Shown here: positions 1 to 5,057 of the stretch, piece after piece
How positions within the stretch are numbered: the stretch's first letter is position 1
Layout of the letters: every line of letters starts with the position of its first letter
Source of the DNA: Oscillospiraceae bacterium
GTDB taxonomy: Bacteria > Bacillota > Clostridia > Oscillospirales > Ruminococcaceae
Assembly (NCBI GenBank): GCA_017396055.1
Contig: JAFQND010000253.1
Coordinates: 1 to 6,204 of the forward strand
Direction: 5' to 3'
DNA length: 6,204 nucleotides
Translations under genes and position numbers: made by a program
Notes under the pieces: model-generated
What the model was told of the DNA's origin: nothing
What the model saw: only the letters and a program-made list of their open reading frames with translations
Databases searched by the model: none

Positions 1-1
1 G

Positions 2-142
2 TACAAAGCCGATGCTGAGACTTTAGCAAAATTTAAGAAACTACCTTCAAGTTTATGCGATGCTTGCAAGGCAGCTGCGACAAGTGATTTTATTAAGGAA
101 CACATACCTGCAGCAATTTTAGATATCTACTGTAAAAAATAG
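2..142 (+). CDS. 3' end of an unrecognised gene (5' truncated by window edge)
   Basis: A reading frame is open from the left edge of the window and ends at TAG 140-142, giving 46 C-terminal residues that begin YKADAETLAK and end AAILDIYCKK. The other two + frames close within about 30 nt. The segment is rich in Lys and Ala and has three Cys, two of them in a CDAC motif, which could be a metal or disulfide site, but a single CxxC-like pair is not diagnostic. I do not recognise the family. Composition is AT-rich like the next gene and unlike everything to the right of position 530. The following gene starts 75 nt downstream on the same strand, so co-transcription is possible. Confidence is limited by the short length and the missing N-terminus. 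Confidence 0.5.
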   Translation, partial: YKADAETLAKFKKLPSSLCDACKAAATSDFIKEHIPAAILDIYCKK

Positions 143-217
143 TCCCAATTTGACTTTGTGTTCCTATCGAACGAAAAACTATATCACGATAAATCTGCAT
201 TTGGAGGAGAAATTCAA

Positions 218-403
218 GTGGAAAAAGTGATGAGATTGATCAGTGGAATTATAGGAATTCTTTGTGGAATTGCAATTATAATACTGGCAATACTTGATGT
301 TGAAACGCCCAAAATACTATGGCTTGTTTTTGCTTTGTTTAGTTTTATTAATGCAATACTTATTTTACACTGCAACAAATTTTGGAACAAAGATAAAAAG
401 TAA
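218..403 (+). CDS. Small two-helix membrane protein, hypothetical
   Basis: This encodes 61 residues starting at GTG 218. I chose that start because GGAGGAG at 203-209 lies 8 nt upstream of it; the in-frame ATG at 158 has no comparable site and would add 20 residues upstream of the Shine-Dalgarno sequence. An in-frame ATG at 230 is also possible but is 20 nt from the site. The product has two hydrophobic stretches, about residues 6-26 (Ile/Gly rich) and 33-51 (Leu/Phe/Ile rich), joined by a short DVETPK turn, and a basic Lys/Asn-rich C-terminal tail. It is therefore probably a hairpin integral membrane protein with both ends on the same side. Family and function are not recognised. The AT-rich composition matches the partial gene upstream. 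A hairpin terminator begins 73 nt after the stop codon. Confidence 0.65.
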   Translation: MEKVMRLISGIIGILCGIAIIILAILDVETPKILWLVFALFSFINAILILHCNKFWNKDKK

Positions 404-476
404 CGCCATGGTTTTTGTGCTGCAAATTCCAATTTATCCGAAACATCAGGAACACAAAAAGTAATTGGGTGAATAG

Positions 477-506
477 AAAAAAGCCTTGCTGACGCAAGGC
501 TTTTTT
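477..506. terminator. Bidirectional intrinsic terminator
   Basis: A perfect 13-bp inverted repeat spans 477-489 (AAAAAAGCCTTGC) and 494-506 (GCAAGGCTTTTTT) with a TGAC loop at 490-493. The GC-containing core is GCCTTGC/GCAAGGC, and the flanking A6 and T6 tracts give a U-tract on either strand. It sits between converging transcription units: 73 nt after the stop of the small membrane protein on the + strand and 23 nt after the stop of the aldo/keto reductase on the - strand. It can therefore end both. It also marks the point where base composition changes from AT-rich to GC-richer. Confidence 0.93.
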
Positions 507-529
507 GCTTGAATATCCTAAAATGAAAC

Positions 530-1381
530 TCAGAACAGAATATTGTCAGGGTCGGGCGCTTCGCCGCAGCTTCCCTCCAGCGCGGAAATGATATCCATAT
601 CGGCCTGTTCAAGGACAAAATCAAAGATATCGGTGTTTTCCTTGATGCGCATGGGGTTGGCGGATTTGGGCAGCGATACAAATCCCATCTGCAGACACCA
701 GCGCAGACAGAGCTGTCCGACTGTCTTGCCGTATCTGGCGGCCATTTCCTGCATGACGGCAGACCGGAAGATCGTACCGGTGCCGAAGGGGCTGTAGGCT
801 TCCACAACGATGTCGTTTGCACGGCAGTAGTCCACGATCTCAGGCTGGGTGATACCGGGACAGAGCTTCAGCTGGTTGACCATGGGTTTGATCCTTGCGG
901 TCTCCATCAGAGCGTCGATATGGTGGGGCATAAAGTTGCTCACGCCGATGGCGCGGATCTTACCCGCCTCATACAGATCTTCGAAAGCGCGCCAGGTCTC
1001 CTGCATCGCTTTTTTCCAGGTGGTGCGGTACTGTACGGGGTTGGGCCAGTGGATGAGATACAGATCCAGATAATCCAGACCCAGTTTGCTCATGGTCAGC
1101 TCAAAAGCTTCCATCGTGGAGCGATAGCCGTGGTCGGCATTGCGCAGCTTGCTGGTGACAAAGATCTCTTCTCTCTTGAGTCCGCTGTCTTTGATGCCCT
1201 GACCGACGCCCCGTTCGTTTCCGTAGGCTGCAGCGGTATCGATCAGACGATAACCGAAAGAAAGGGCAGAAAGCACCGCGATCCGCGCAACGTCATCCTT
1301 GGACTGCCAGGTGCCCAGACCTACACAGGGGATCTCGACGCCGTTGCTGATTTTATAAGTATCATTCAGACTCTTAAACAT
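530..1381 (-). CDS. Aldo/keto reductase (AKR superfamily)
   Basis: This 283-residue protein is a cytoplasmic, probably NADPH-dependent reductase of aldehydes or ketones and the last gene of the four-gene operon. The AKR catalytic tetrad is complete: Asp48, Tyr53 (in GYRLIDTAAAYGNE, 43-56), Lys78 (TSKL) and His111 (YLIHWP). Cofactor motifs are also present: GVSNF at 146-150, Gln170 in a VNQ motif, and the C-terminal PKSANPMRIKEN at 238-249 that contacts the nicotinamide dinucleotide phosphate. The length suits the AKR4/AKR5-like bacterial group. I chose ATG 1381 over longer in-frame starts because GGAGG lies 5 nt upstream, within the 13-nt gap after the SDR stop codon. Where many relatives read NQIEYHP, this one reads NQLKLCPG, a change next to the substrate pocket. 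The true substrate cannot be read from sequence; reduction of the aldehyde released by the upstream aldolase is a reasonable inference. Confidence 0.95.
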   Translation of the reverse strand: MFKSLNDTYKISNGVEIPCVGLGTWQSKDDVARIAVLSALSFGYRLIDTAAAYGNERGVGQGIKDSGLKREEIFVTSKLRNADHGYRSTMEAFELTMSKLGLDYLDLYLIHWPNPVQYRTTWKKAMQETWRAFEDLYEAGKIRAIGVSNFMPHHIDALMETARIKPMVNQLKLCPGITQPEIVDYCRANDIVVEAYSPFGTGTIFRSAVMQEMAARYGKTVGQLCLRWCLQMGFVSLPKSANPMRIKENTDIFDFVLEQADMDIISALEGSCGEAPDPDNILF

Positions 1382-1394
1382 TTTTCCTCCAAAA

Positions 1395-2171
1395 TTACAG
1401 ACAGGTGTATCCGCCGTCAACCGGGACACAGGTTCCCGTCGTGAAGGTGGAAAGATCACTTGCGAAATACAAAACAAGTCCTACCATTTCCTCCGGATCC
1501 GCGACACGGTTCATCGGTGTACCGCCGATCCATTTCTTTACCGCAGGGTCCTCAAGGTTGGAGAGCCGCGCCGCCGTAAGCGGTGTTTTCGTAAAACCGG
1601 GCGCAATGGCATTGACGCGGATCCCCCGCTCTGCCCATTCGTTTGCCAGCACTTTGGTGAGCATAATGACGCCCGCTTTTGAACTGTTATAGGCACATTG
1701 CGTCTGCGGGAGAGGATTCACGATAAGACCCGACATGGACGCTACGTTGACAATATTGCCCGTGCCCTGTTCGAGCATCACCTTTCCCACCTCACGGCAC
1801 ATAAGAAAGACACCCGTCAGATTGACATCCATGATCTGCTGCCATACCGCAAGCGGCATTTCTTCTGCGGGAAATAGTTTGTTGATCCCCGCGTTGTTGA
1901 CGAGGATATCGATCCTTCCGAACGTTTCCTTTGTGACTTTCACCGCGTCAATGACCGATTGCTCGGAAGAAACATCCGCATGAATACAAAGACATTCTCC
2001 GCCCGCATCACGTATCTCCCGCTCGGCATTGGGAAATTCTTCGTCCAGTATGCCAAAGATCACGATGCGGCCGCCTGCCTTTGCGAATCCCTTCGCCAGC
2101 GCAAGACCGATTCCCCGCTCTGCTCCGGTAATGACAACGATCTTATCCTTGAAATCGAATGAGCAATTCAT
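1395..2171 (-). CDS. Short-chain dehydrogenase/reductase (classical SDR)
   Basis: This 258-residue protein is a classical SDR with a single Rossmann domain, normally a tetrameric NAD(P)-dependent cytoplasmic enzyme. Visible motifs are the nucleotide-binding TGAERGIG (15-22), NNAG (92-95), the helix-4 Asn117, Ser145 in NVASMSG, and Tyr161/Lys165 in YNSSK, followed by the PGFTKTPL segment (191-198). The active site is therefore intact. Relative to FabG, the Ser-Tyr distance is three residues longer, as in sorbose/xylulose-reductase-like members. At the end of strand beta-2, where Asp or Arg usually sets NAD or NADP preference, the sequence reads VIFGILDEE, so cofactor choice is unclear. ATG 2171 is preceded by GGAG with a 6-nt gap. 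It lies 80 nt after the aldolase stop codon, the widest gap in the operon, and 13 nt before the AKR. Oxidation or reduction of a sugar, polyol or sugar acid is likely; the substrate is unknown. Confidence 0.95.
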   Translation of the reverse strand: MNCSFDFKDKIVVITGAERGIGLALAKGFAKAGGRIVIFGILDEEFPNAEREIRDAGGECLCIHADVSSEQSVIDAVKVTKETFGRIDILVNNAGINKLFPAEEMPLAVWQQIMDVNLTGVFLMCREVGKVMLEQGTGNIVNVASMSGLIVNPLPQTQCAYNSSKAGVIMLTKVLANEWAERGIRVNAIAPGFTKTPLTAARLSNLEDPAVKKWIGGTPMNRVADPEEMVGLVLYFASDLSTFTTGTCVPVDGGYTCL

Positions 2172-2191
2172 AACAGACTCCGTTTACTGCT

Positions 2192-2218
2192 TTATTTCTG
2201 CCGCAGGAGAACCTTCAC
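2192..2218 (-). CDS. Possible 8-codon ORF in the aldolase-SDR gap
   Basis: On the minus strand a perfect AGGAGG (2223-2228) is followed, after 4 nt, by GTG at 2216-2218 and the frame MKVLLRQK ending in TAA (2192-2194). It is out of frame with the SDR downstream. The Shine-Dalgarno sequence is stronger than the one the SDR uses, which is why this is listed, but the spacing is short, the start is GTG and the peptide is too small for any coding test. The site is also part of a hairpin stem. It may be a leader peptide, a relic of an earlier gene start, or chance. Confidence 0.2.
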   Translation of the reverse strand: MKVLLRQK

Positions 2219-2239
2219 TGATCCTCCTGATATCGGCAG
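2198..2239 (-). promoter_or_regulatory. Intercistronic hairpin containing a Shine-Dalgarno sequence
   Basis: In the 80-nt gap between aldolase and SDR, the minus-strand RNA can form CTGCCG paired with CGGCAG (6 bp), a 4-nt AUAU bulge, then CAGGAG paired with CUCCUG (6 bp), closing a 14-nt loop. In window coordinates, 2198-2203 pairs with 2234-2239 and 2204-2209 pairs with 2224-2229. No U-run follows it, so it is not a standard intrinsic terminator. It locks away most of the AGGAGG at 2223-2228. Plausible roles are protection of the upstream mRNA from exonucleases or differential expression of the two gene pairs; these roles are inferred. Confidence 0.5.
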
Positions 2240-2251
2240 CATCTGAAAAAA

Positions 2252-2911
2252 TTATCTGAGCTGTGCGCGCAGATCCAGAACGTCCTTGATGGTTCTTCTG
2301 GTGTTGGCAACGATCTGGTCGTAATTCTTTTCGTTTACGGCATTGTTCTCGGCGAACATCCAGTCACCGCCGGAAGCCAGAACATAATCGATGCCGGCAA
2401 AGGGCAGGAAGTTTTTGCCGTTCAGACCGCCGGTAACGACCCATTCCACATTGCCGAAGGGGCCGCCGTGATACTGTGCCAGGGTGTCAGCGCCGCCCAG
2501 CTGATAGATGGGGAAGAATTTCAGAATATTGATGCCGTAATTGAGGGCGATGGAGATATCGCTGGCGGTGACGCATCCGGGCAGGATGGGCATATTCTTT
2601 TTCAGGGCGAACTCGACCACTTCGGGTACAAGACCGGGAGCCACAAAGAACTGTGCGCCGGCGTCGATCGCTTCTTCGGCGTCGCGGATGGAGATGACCG
2701 AACCTGCACCTACGATCACTTCGGGAGCATCGGCGGCGATTTTCTTAATGCGGTTCAGAGAGTCGCCGTCGCGGTGAAGCAGAACCTCACATACCGGCAG
2801 ACCGCCTTCGACCAGAGCCTTTGCTGCGTCTGCTGCAAAGCCGACCTCGGGGGCAACCATAATGGGGCAGATACCTGTTGTTTTCAGAATACCGTACATC
2901 GTCTTATCCAT
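2252..2911 (-). CDS. KDPG/KHG aldolase family protein (class I, Schiff-base)
   Basis: This 219-residue single-domain (beta/alpha)8 aldolase is close in length to E. coli Eda (213). Family members cleave 2-keto-3-deoxy-6-phosphogluconate or 4-hydroxy-2-oxoglutarate to pyruvate plus an aldehyde in the cytoplasm. Key residues map well: Schiff-base Lys131 in LKFFP (Eda Lys133), general acid/base Glu42 in CEVLLH (Eda Glu45), GAGS at 68-71, APG at 91-93 and PGCVTASD at 111-118. The phosphate site is only partly kept: TGG at 160-162 is present, but Eda Ser184 in GGSW is Asp183 here (GGDW), and Eda Arg49 aligns with His46, with Arg47 next to it. A non-phosphorylated or otherwise different substrate is therefore possible. 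ATG 2911 has AGGAG 8 nt upstream and lies 18 nt after the dehydrogenase stop codon. Family assignment is firm; the exact substrate is not, so no symbol is given. Confidence 0.94.
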   Translation of the reverse strand: MDKTMYGILKTTGICPIMVAPEVGFAADAAKALVEGGLPVCEVLLHRDGDSLNRIKKIAADAPEVIVGAGSVISIRDAEEAIDAGAQFFVAPGLVPEVVEFALKKNMPILPGCVTASDISIALNYGINILKFFPIYQLGGADTLAQYHGGPFGNVEWVVTGGLNGKNFLPFAGIDYVLASGGDWMFAENNAVNEKNYDQIVANTRRTIKDVLDLRAQLR

Positions 2912-2929
2912 ATTTGTCTCTCCTTTTAC

Positions 2930-3982
2930 TCAGTAAAGATTTAACTCCAGACCGGAGGCTTCTGCCAGATTTGTCAGGCTTGCGGCCATGGCGTCGGTCA
3001 GTTCCAGCTCACCGCTTGCCAGGGCTTTTTCCCTCTTGTCCCATTCCATTTCGCCGGGCAGGAAGATCCGTTCACAACCCTTGGCCTTGGGACCGTTTCT
3101 CAGCTCGTCCGCCATCTGACCGATGCGGGCGGTAAACTGCTCCATGGGCAGCATCTGAGCGATATCGATGGCGATGAAGGCGTGACCCGCGTTATTGGTG
3201 GAGGAAAGGTCCAGATTCCAGCTTGCCACTTCGCTGAGAATACCGGCGCCGGTCATGACCGATGCCAGAAGCTCCACCAGTACAGCCAGACCGTAACCCT
3301 TATGGGCGCCCATGGGCTGCAGACTTGCATTCTTCGGGAATTTGAAGGCGTCGGTGGTGGGAACACCTTCCTCATCCACCAGCCAGGTGTCGGGAATGGG
3401 CTGATTCTTTTCCTGGGCCATGATGACCTTCAGGGCTGCGACATTGCTCAGCGCAACATCCAGAAAAACGCTCTTGCCGTCGCCCAGCGGGGCAGCAAAC
3501 GAGAAGGGGTTGGTGCCAATGGCTTTTTTACGGCCGCCGGGAACTGCGATGACCGGGTCAGCGTTGCTCATGGATAGACCGATGAGTCCCTCTCTGGCTG
3601 CAAGGTTGGCATAATAACCCGCCGCACCGAAATGACAGCTGTTGCAGACACCGACATAAGCGATACCGGTCTGTTTTGCCTTTTCGATCGCCAGCTTCAT
3701 CGCCTTGACGGCGGATACCATGCCCACGGCTTTGTTGCCGTTGATGATTGCAAAACCGGGACCTTCAGCCACGATGGAAGGTTCTGCCTTAGCGTCAAGA
3801 CCGCCGGCATGCATTTTCTGAATATACTGGCCGAGGTTTTTGGTGCCGTGGGTCAGTACGCCGAAGGTATCGGTGGTGACGAGTACATCCGTCACGGCAG
3901 CAGCATGCTCCGGGCTGACGCCCGCTGTTTCCAGCGCTTTGATGCAAAAGCTTTCGAGCTCTGCCAGTTTGACTTTTTTCAT
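2930..3982 (-). CDS. Ldh2-type malate/L-lactate dehydrogenase family oxidoreductase
   Basis: This 350-residue protein has the usual length of the Ldh_2 family (PF02615), whose members are NAD(P)-dependent dehydrogenases of 2-hydroxy or 2-imino acids (malate, lactate, ureidoglycolate, 3-dehydro-L-gulonate, piperideine-2-carboxylate). Landmarks are His45 in GVLTHGTKNLGQYI (41-54), catalytic His117 in NSCHFGAAGYY (114-124), IGTNPFSFAAP (155-165), LDVALSN (174-180), HKGYGL (227-232) and NNAGHAFIAID (263-273). The Arg expected four residues after the first His in many members is Asn49 here, with Lys48 beside it. ATG 3982 was chosen because AAAGGG (3991-3996) lies 8 nt upstream; the in-frame GTG at 3991 would overlap that site. 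It is the first gene of the operon, transcribed divergently from the AraC regulator. Substrate is unknown; a sugar-acid or pyruvate/lactate reaction linked to the aldolase is inferred. Confidence 0.94.
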   Translation of the reverse strand: MKKVKLAELESFCIKALETAGVSPEHAAAVTDVLVTTDTFGVLTHGTKNLGQYIQKMHAGGLDAKAEPSIVAEGPGFAIINGNKAVGMVSAVKAMKLAIEKAKQTGIAYVGVCNSCHFGAAGYYANLAAREGLIGLSMSNADPVIAVPGGRKKAIGTNPFSFAAPLGDGKSVFLDVALSNVAALKVIMAQEKNQPIPDTWLVDEEGVPTTDAFKFPKNASLQPMGAHKGYGLAVLVELLASVMTGAGILSEVASWNLDLSSTNNAGHAFIAIDIAQMLPMEQFTARIGQMADELRNGPKAKGCERIFLPGEMEWDKREKALASGELELTDAMAASLTNLAEASGLELNLY

Positions 3983-4028
3983 AAACCGCACCCTTTCTGT
4001 ATATCGTTCGGTTACAACTGCTCTGCAG

Positions 4029-4054
4029 ACGCGGTCCGATTTTTGGGGCCGCGT
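4029..4054. promoter_or_regulatory. 26-bp GC-rich imperfect palindrome in divergent control region
   Basis: Positions 4029-4037 (ACGCGGTCC) and 4046-4054 (GGGCCGCGT) form a 9-bp inverted repeat with one T/G mismatch, separated by 8 nt (GATTTTTG). As + strand RNA the mismatch is a G-U wobble; as - strand RNA it is C-A. It lies 47-72 nt upstream of the dehydrogenase start, in an otherwise AT-rich intergenic stretch, so it falls in the probable leader of the leftward operon. A dimeric-repressor operator or a leader hairpin would both fit. AraC-family proteins usually bind direct repeats, so it is not obviously a site for the neighbouring regulator. Confidence 0.45.
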
Positions 4055-4068
4055 TTGAATCTATACTT

Positions 4069-4097
4069 ATCATAAAACAATCGATCCCCGTTTCCTA
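4069..4097 (-). promoter_or_regulatory. Weak candidate promoter for the leftward operon
   Basis: On the minus strand TATGAT (4069-4074, five of six matches to TATAAT) is preceded after 17 nt by TAGGAA (4092-4097, only three of six matches to TTGACA). Transcription would start near 4062 and give a leader of about 80 nt that carries the palindrome at 4029-4054. The poor -35 would fit an activator-dependent promoter. The -10 overlaps a short palindrome, TTATCATAA (4067-4075). Other A/T-rich hexamers are nearby, so this is only the best of several candidates. Confidence 0.3.
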
Positions 4098-4142
4098 GTG
4101 ACATTCCATGCTAATTTTATATCACTTTTCGATACAAAATCA

Positions 4143-4171
4143 TTGACAAAACTCCGCCGCAGTCTTACCAT
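4143..4171 (+). promoter_or_regulatory. Sigma-A-type promoter for the AraC regulator operon
   Basis: A perfect -35 TTGACA (4143-4148) and a -10 TACCAT (4166-4171, four of six matches) are separated by 17 nt. Transcription would begin near 4178 and give a leader of about 28 nt, enough for the GGAG at 4194-4197 that precedes ATG 4206. An alternative -10, TATAAG at 4171-4176, has a better sequence but a 22-nt spacer from the same -35. The region just upstream is AT-rich. Confidence 0.55.
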
Positions 4172-4205
4172 ATAAGCAGATAAATGCTGTGACGGAGCTG
4201 ATGAT

Positions 4206-5042
4206 ATGACCGAAAACCGGATCGTGACGTTAAGAGAATTATACTCTGTTGACTTTGAGCTGAACGATATTTTCGCCATGCGGCAGAAATGGGTGAAAGG
4301 CGCTTTATTCCAGCGCCCCCGTCCCCGCCACCTGACGGGGATCATCTATCTGAAAAGCTGCAAAGGGGTCTATACCGACATAACGGGAGAGGCCTTTACC
4401 GCTCCCCCGAAAAGTATCGTCTGCCTGCCGATGGGCAGCCAGTACACCTGTCTGAACGCGGAATGTTCCAGTACGCTGGATGACGCGGTCATCGTCGAAT
4501 TCAACGCTGTGCGGGACGATATCCCTTTCACTTTCGGTGACAGGCCCTTTCTGATCAGCGACGTCAATCCCCATATCGCTTTCGGGCTGTTCAACGACAT
4601 TATCCAGGCATTCGAGTCCTCTGTTCCCTCTCCGCTGATCGTCAAGACGGCACTGTACCGCCTGCTGGCCTATCTGTGCACCGAAAAAGCCCGCAATCAT
4701 CAGAAACGATACGGCAGGATCAGCGCCGGCATCGAACTGATTGAAGCAAATCCCCTGTCCGATATTTCCATTGAAGATATCGCCGAAGCCTGTGACGTCA
4801 CCCCCTGTTATTTCCGGCGGCTGTTCAAGGAATACTCCGGCAAAAGCCCCTCGGAATACCGTATGGAGCTGCGGCTGAACATGGCAAAACAGATGCTGGA
4901 GGGCGGCGAATCCACGCTGGAATATATCGCGGAGGCACTGAACTTTGAAAGCACCTCTTATTTCTGCCGGATCTTCAAAAAGAAATTCGGCATGACCGCC
5001 GGACAATACCGGGACTCTTACAGTGAAACCGAAAACCGATGA
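4206..5042 (+). CDS. AraC-family transcriptional regulator
   Basis: This 278-residue regulator has the standard two-part AraC layout. The N-terminal half (about 1-140) is an effector-binding region of the cupin type, rich in short beta strands (for example TGIIYLKSCKGVYTDI at 44-59 and SIVCLPMGSQYTC at 70-82). The C-terminal 100 residues form the double helix-turn-helix DNA-binding domain: HTH1 at about 186-212 (IEDIAEACDVTPCYFRRLFK) and HTH2 at about 236-268 (LEYIAEALNFESTSYFCRIF), followed by the family-typical FGMTAGQYR (261-269). ATG 4206 has GGAG 8 nt upstream; an ATG at 4201 is out of frame and closes after two codons. It is divergent from the dehydrogenase/aldolase operon and 15 nt upstream of the sialidase-like gene, so it probably activates one or both in response to a sugar-derived ligand. 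The ligand is not known. Confidence 0.96.
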   Translation: MTENRIVTLRELYSVDFELNDIFAMRQKWVKGALFQRPRPRHLTGIIYLKSCKGVYTDITGEAFTAPPKSIVCLPMGSQYTCLNAECSSTLDDAVIVEFNAVRDDIPFTFGDRPFLISDVNPHIAFGLFNDIIQAFESSVPSPLIVKTALYRLLAYLCTEKARNHQKRYGRISAGIELIEANPLSDISIEDIAEACDVTPCYFRRLFKEYSGKSPSEYRMELRLNMAKQMLEGGESTLEYIAEALNFESTSYFCRIFKKKFGMTAGQYRDSYSETENR

Positions 5043-5057
5043 ACGGAGGATATCCAT

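Noticed and set aside
158..217. Longer N-terminus of the small membrane protein from ATG 158
   Set aside because: The GGAGGAG at 203-209 lies inside this extension and fits GTG 218; no ribosome site precedes ATG 158.
408..464. 18-codon + strand ORF after the membrane protein (starts MVFVLQIP)
   Set aside because: No Shine-Dalgarno sequence, no recognisable content, and it lies between a stop codon and the terminator.
1382..1477. Longer N-terminus of the aldo/keto reductase
   Set aside because: The extension overlaps the SDR coding region in another frame and has no family similarity; GGAGG fits ATG 1381.
2468..2944. Plus-strand open frame opposite the aldolase
   Set aside because: Mirror of the aldolase codons; no start signal and no family resemblance.
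4115..4136. Possible AraC-type direct repeat (TTTTATATCAC and TTTTCGATACA)
   Set aside because: Only six of eleven positions agree and the region is A/T-rich, so chance similarity is likely, although the location next to the -35 would be suitable.
4305..5057. Long minus-strand open frame opposite the AraC gene
   Set aside because: Antisense shadow of a clear AraC protein; low-complexity translation with no domain and no ribosome site.
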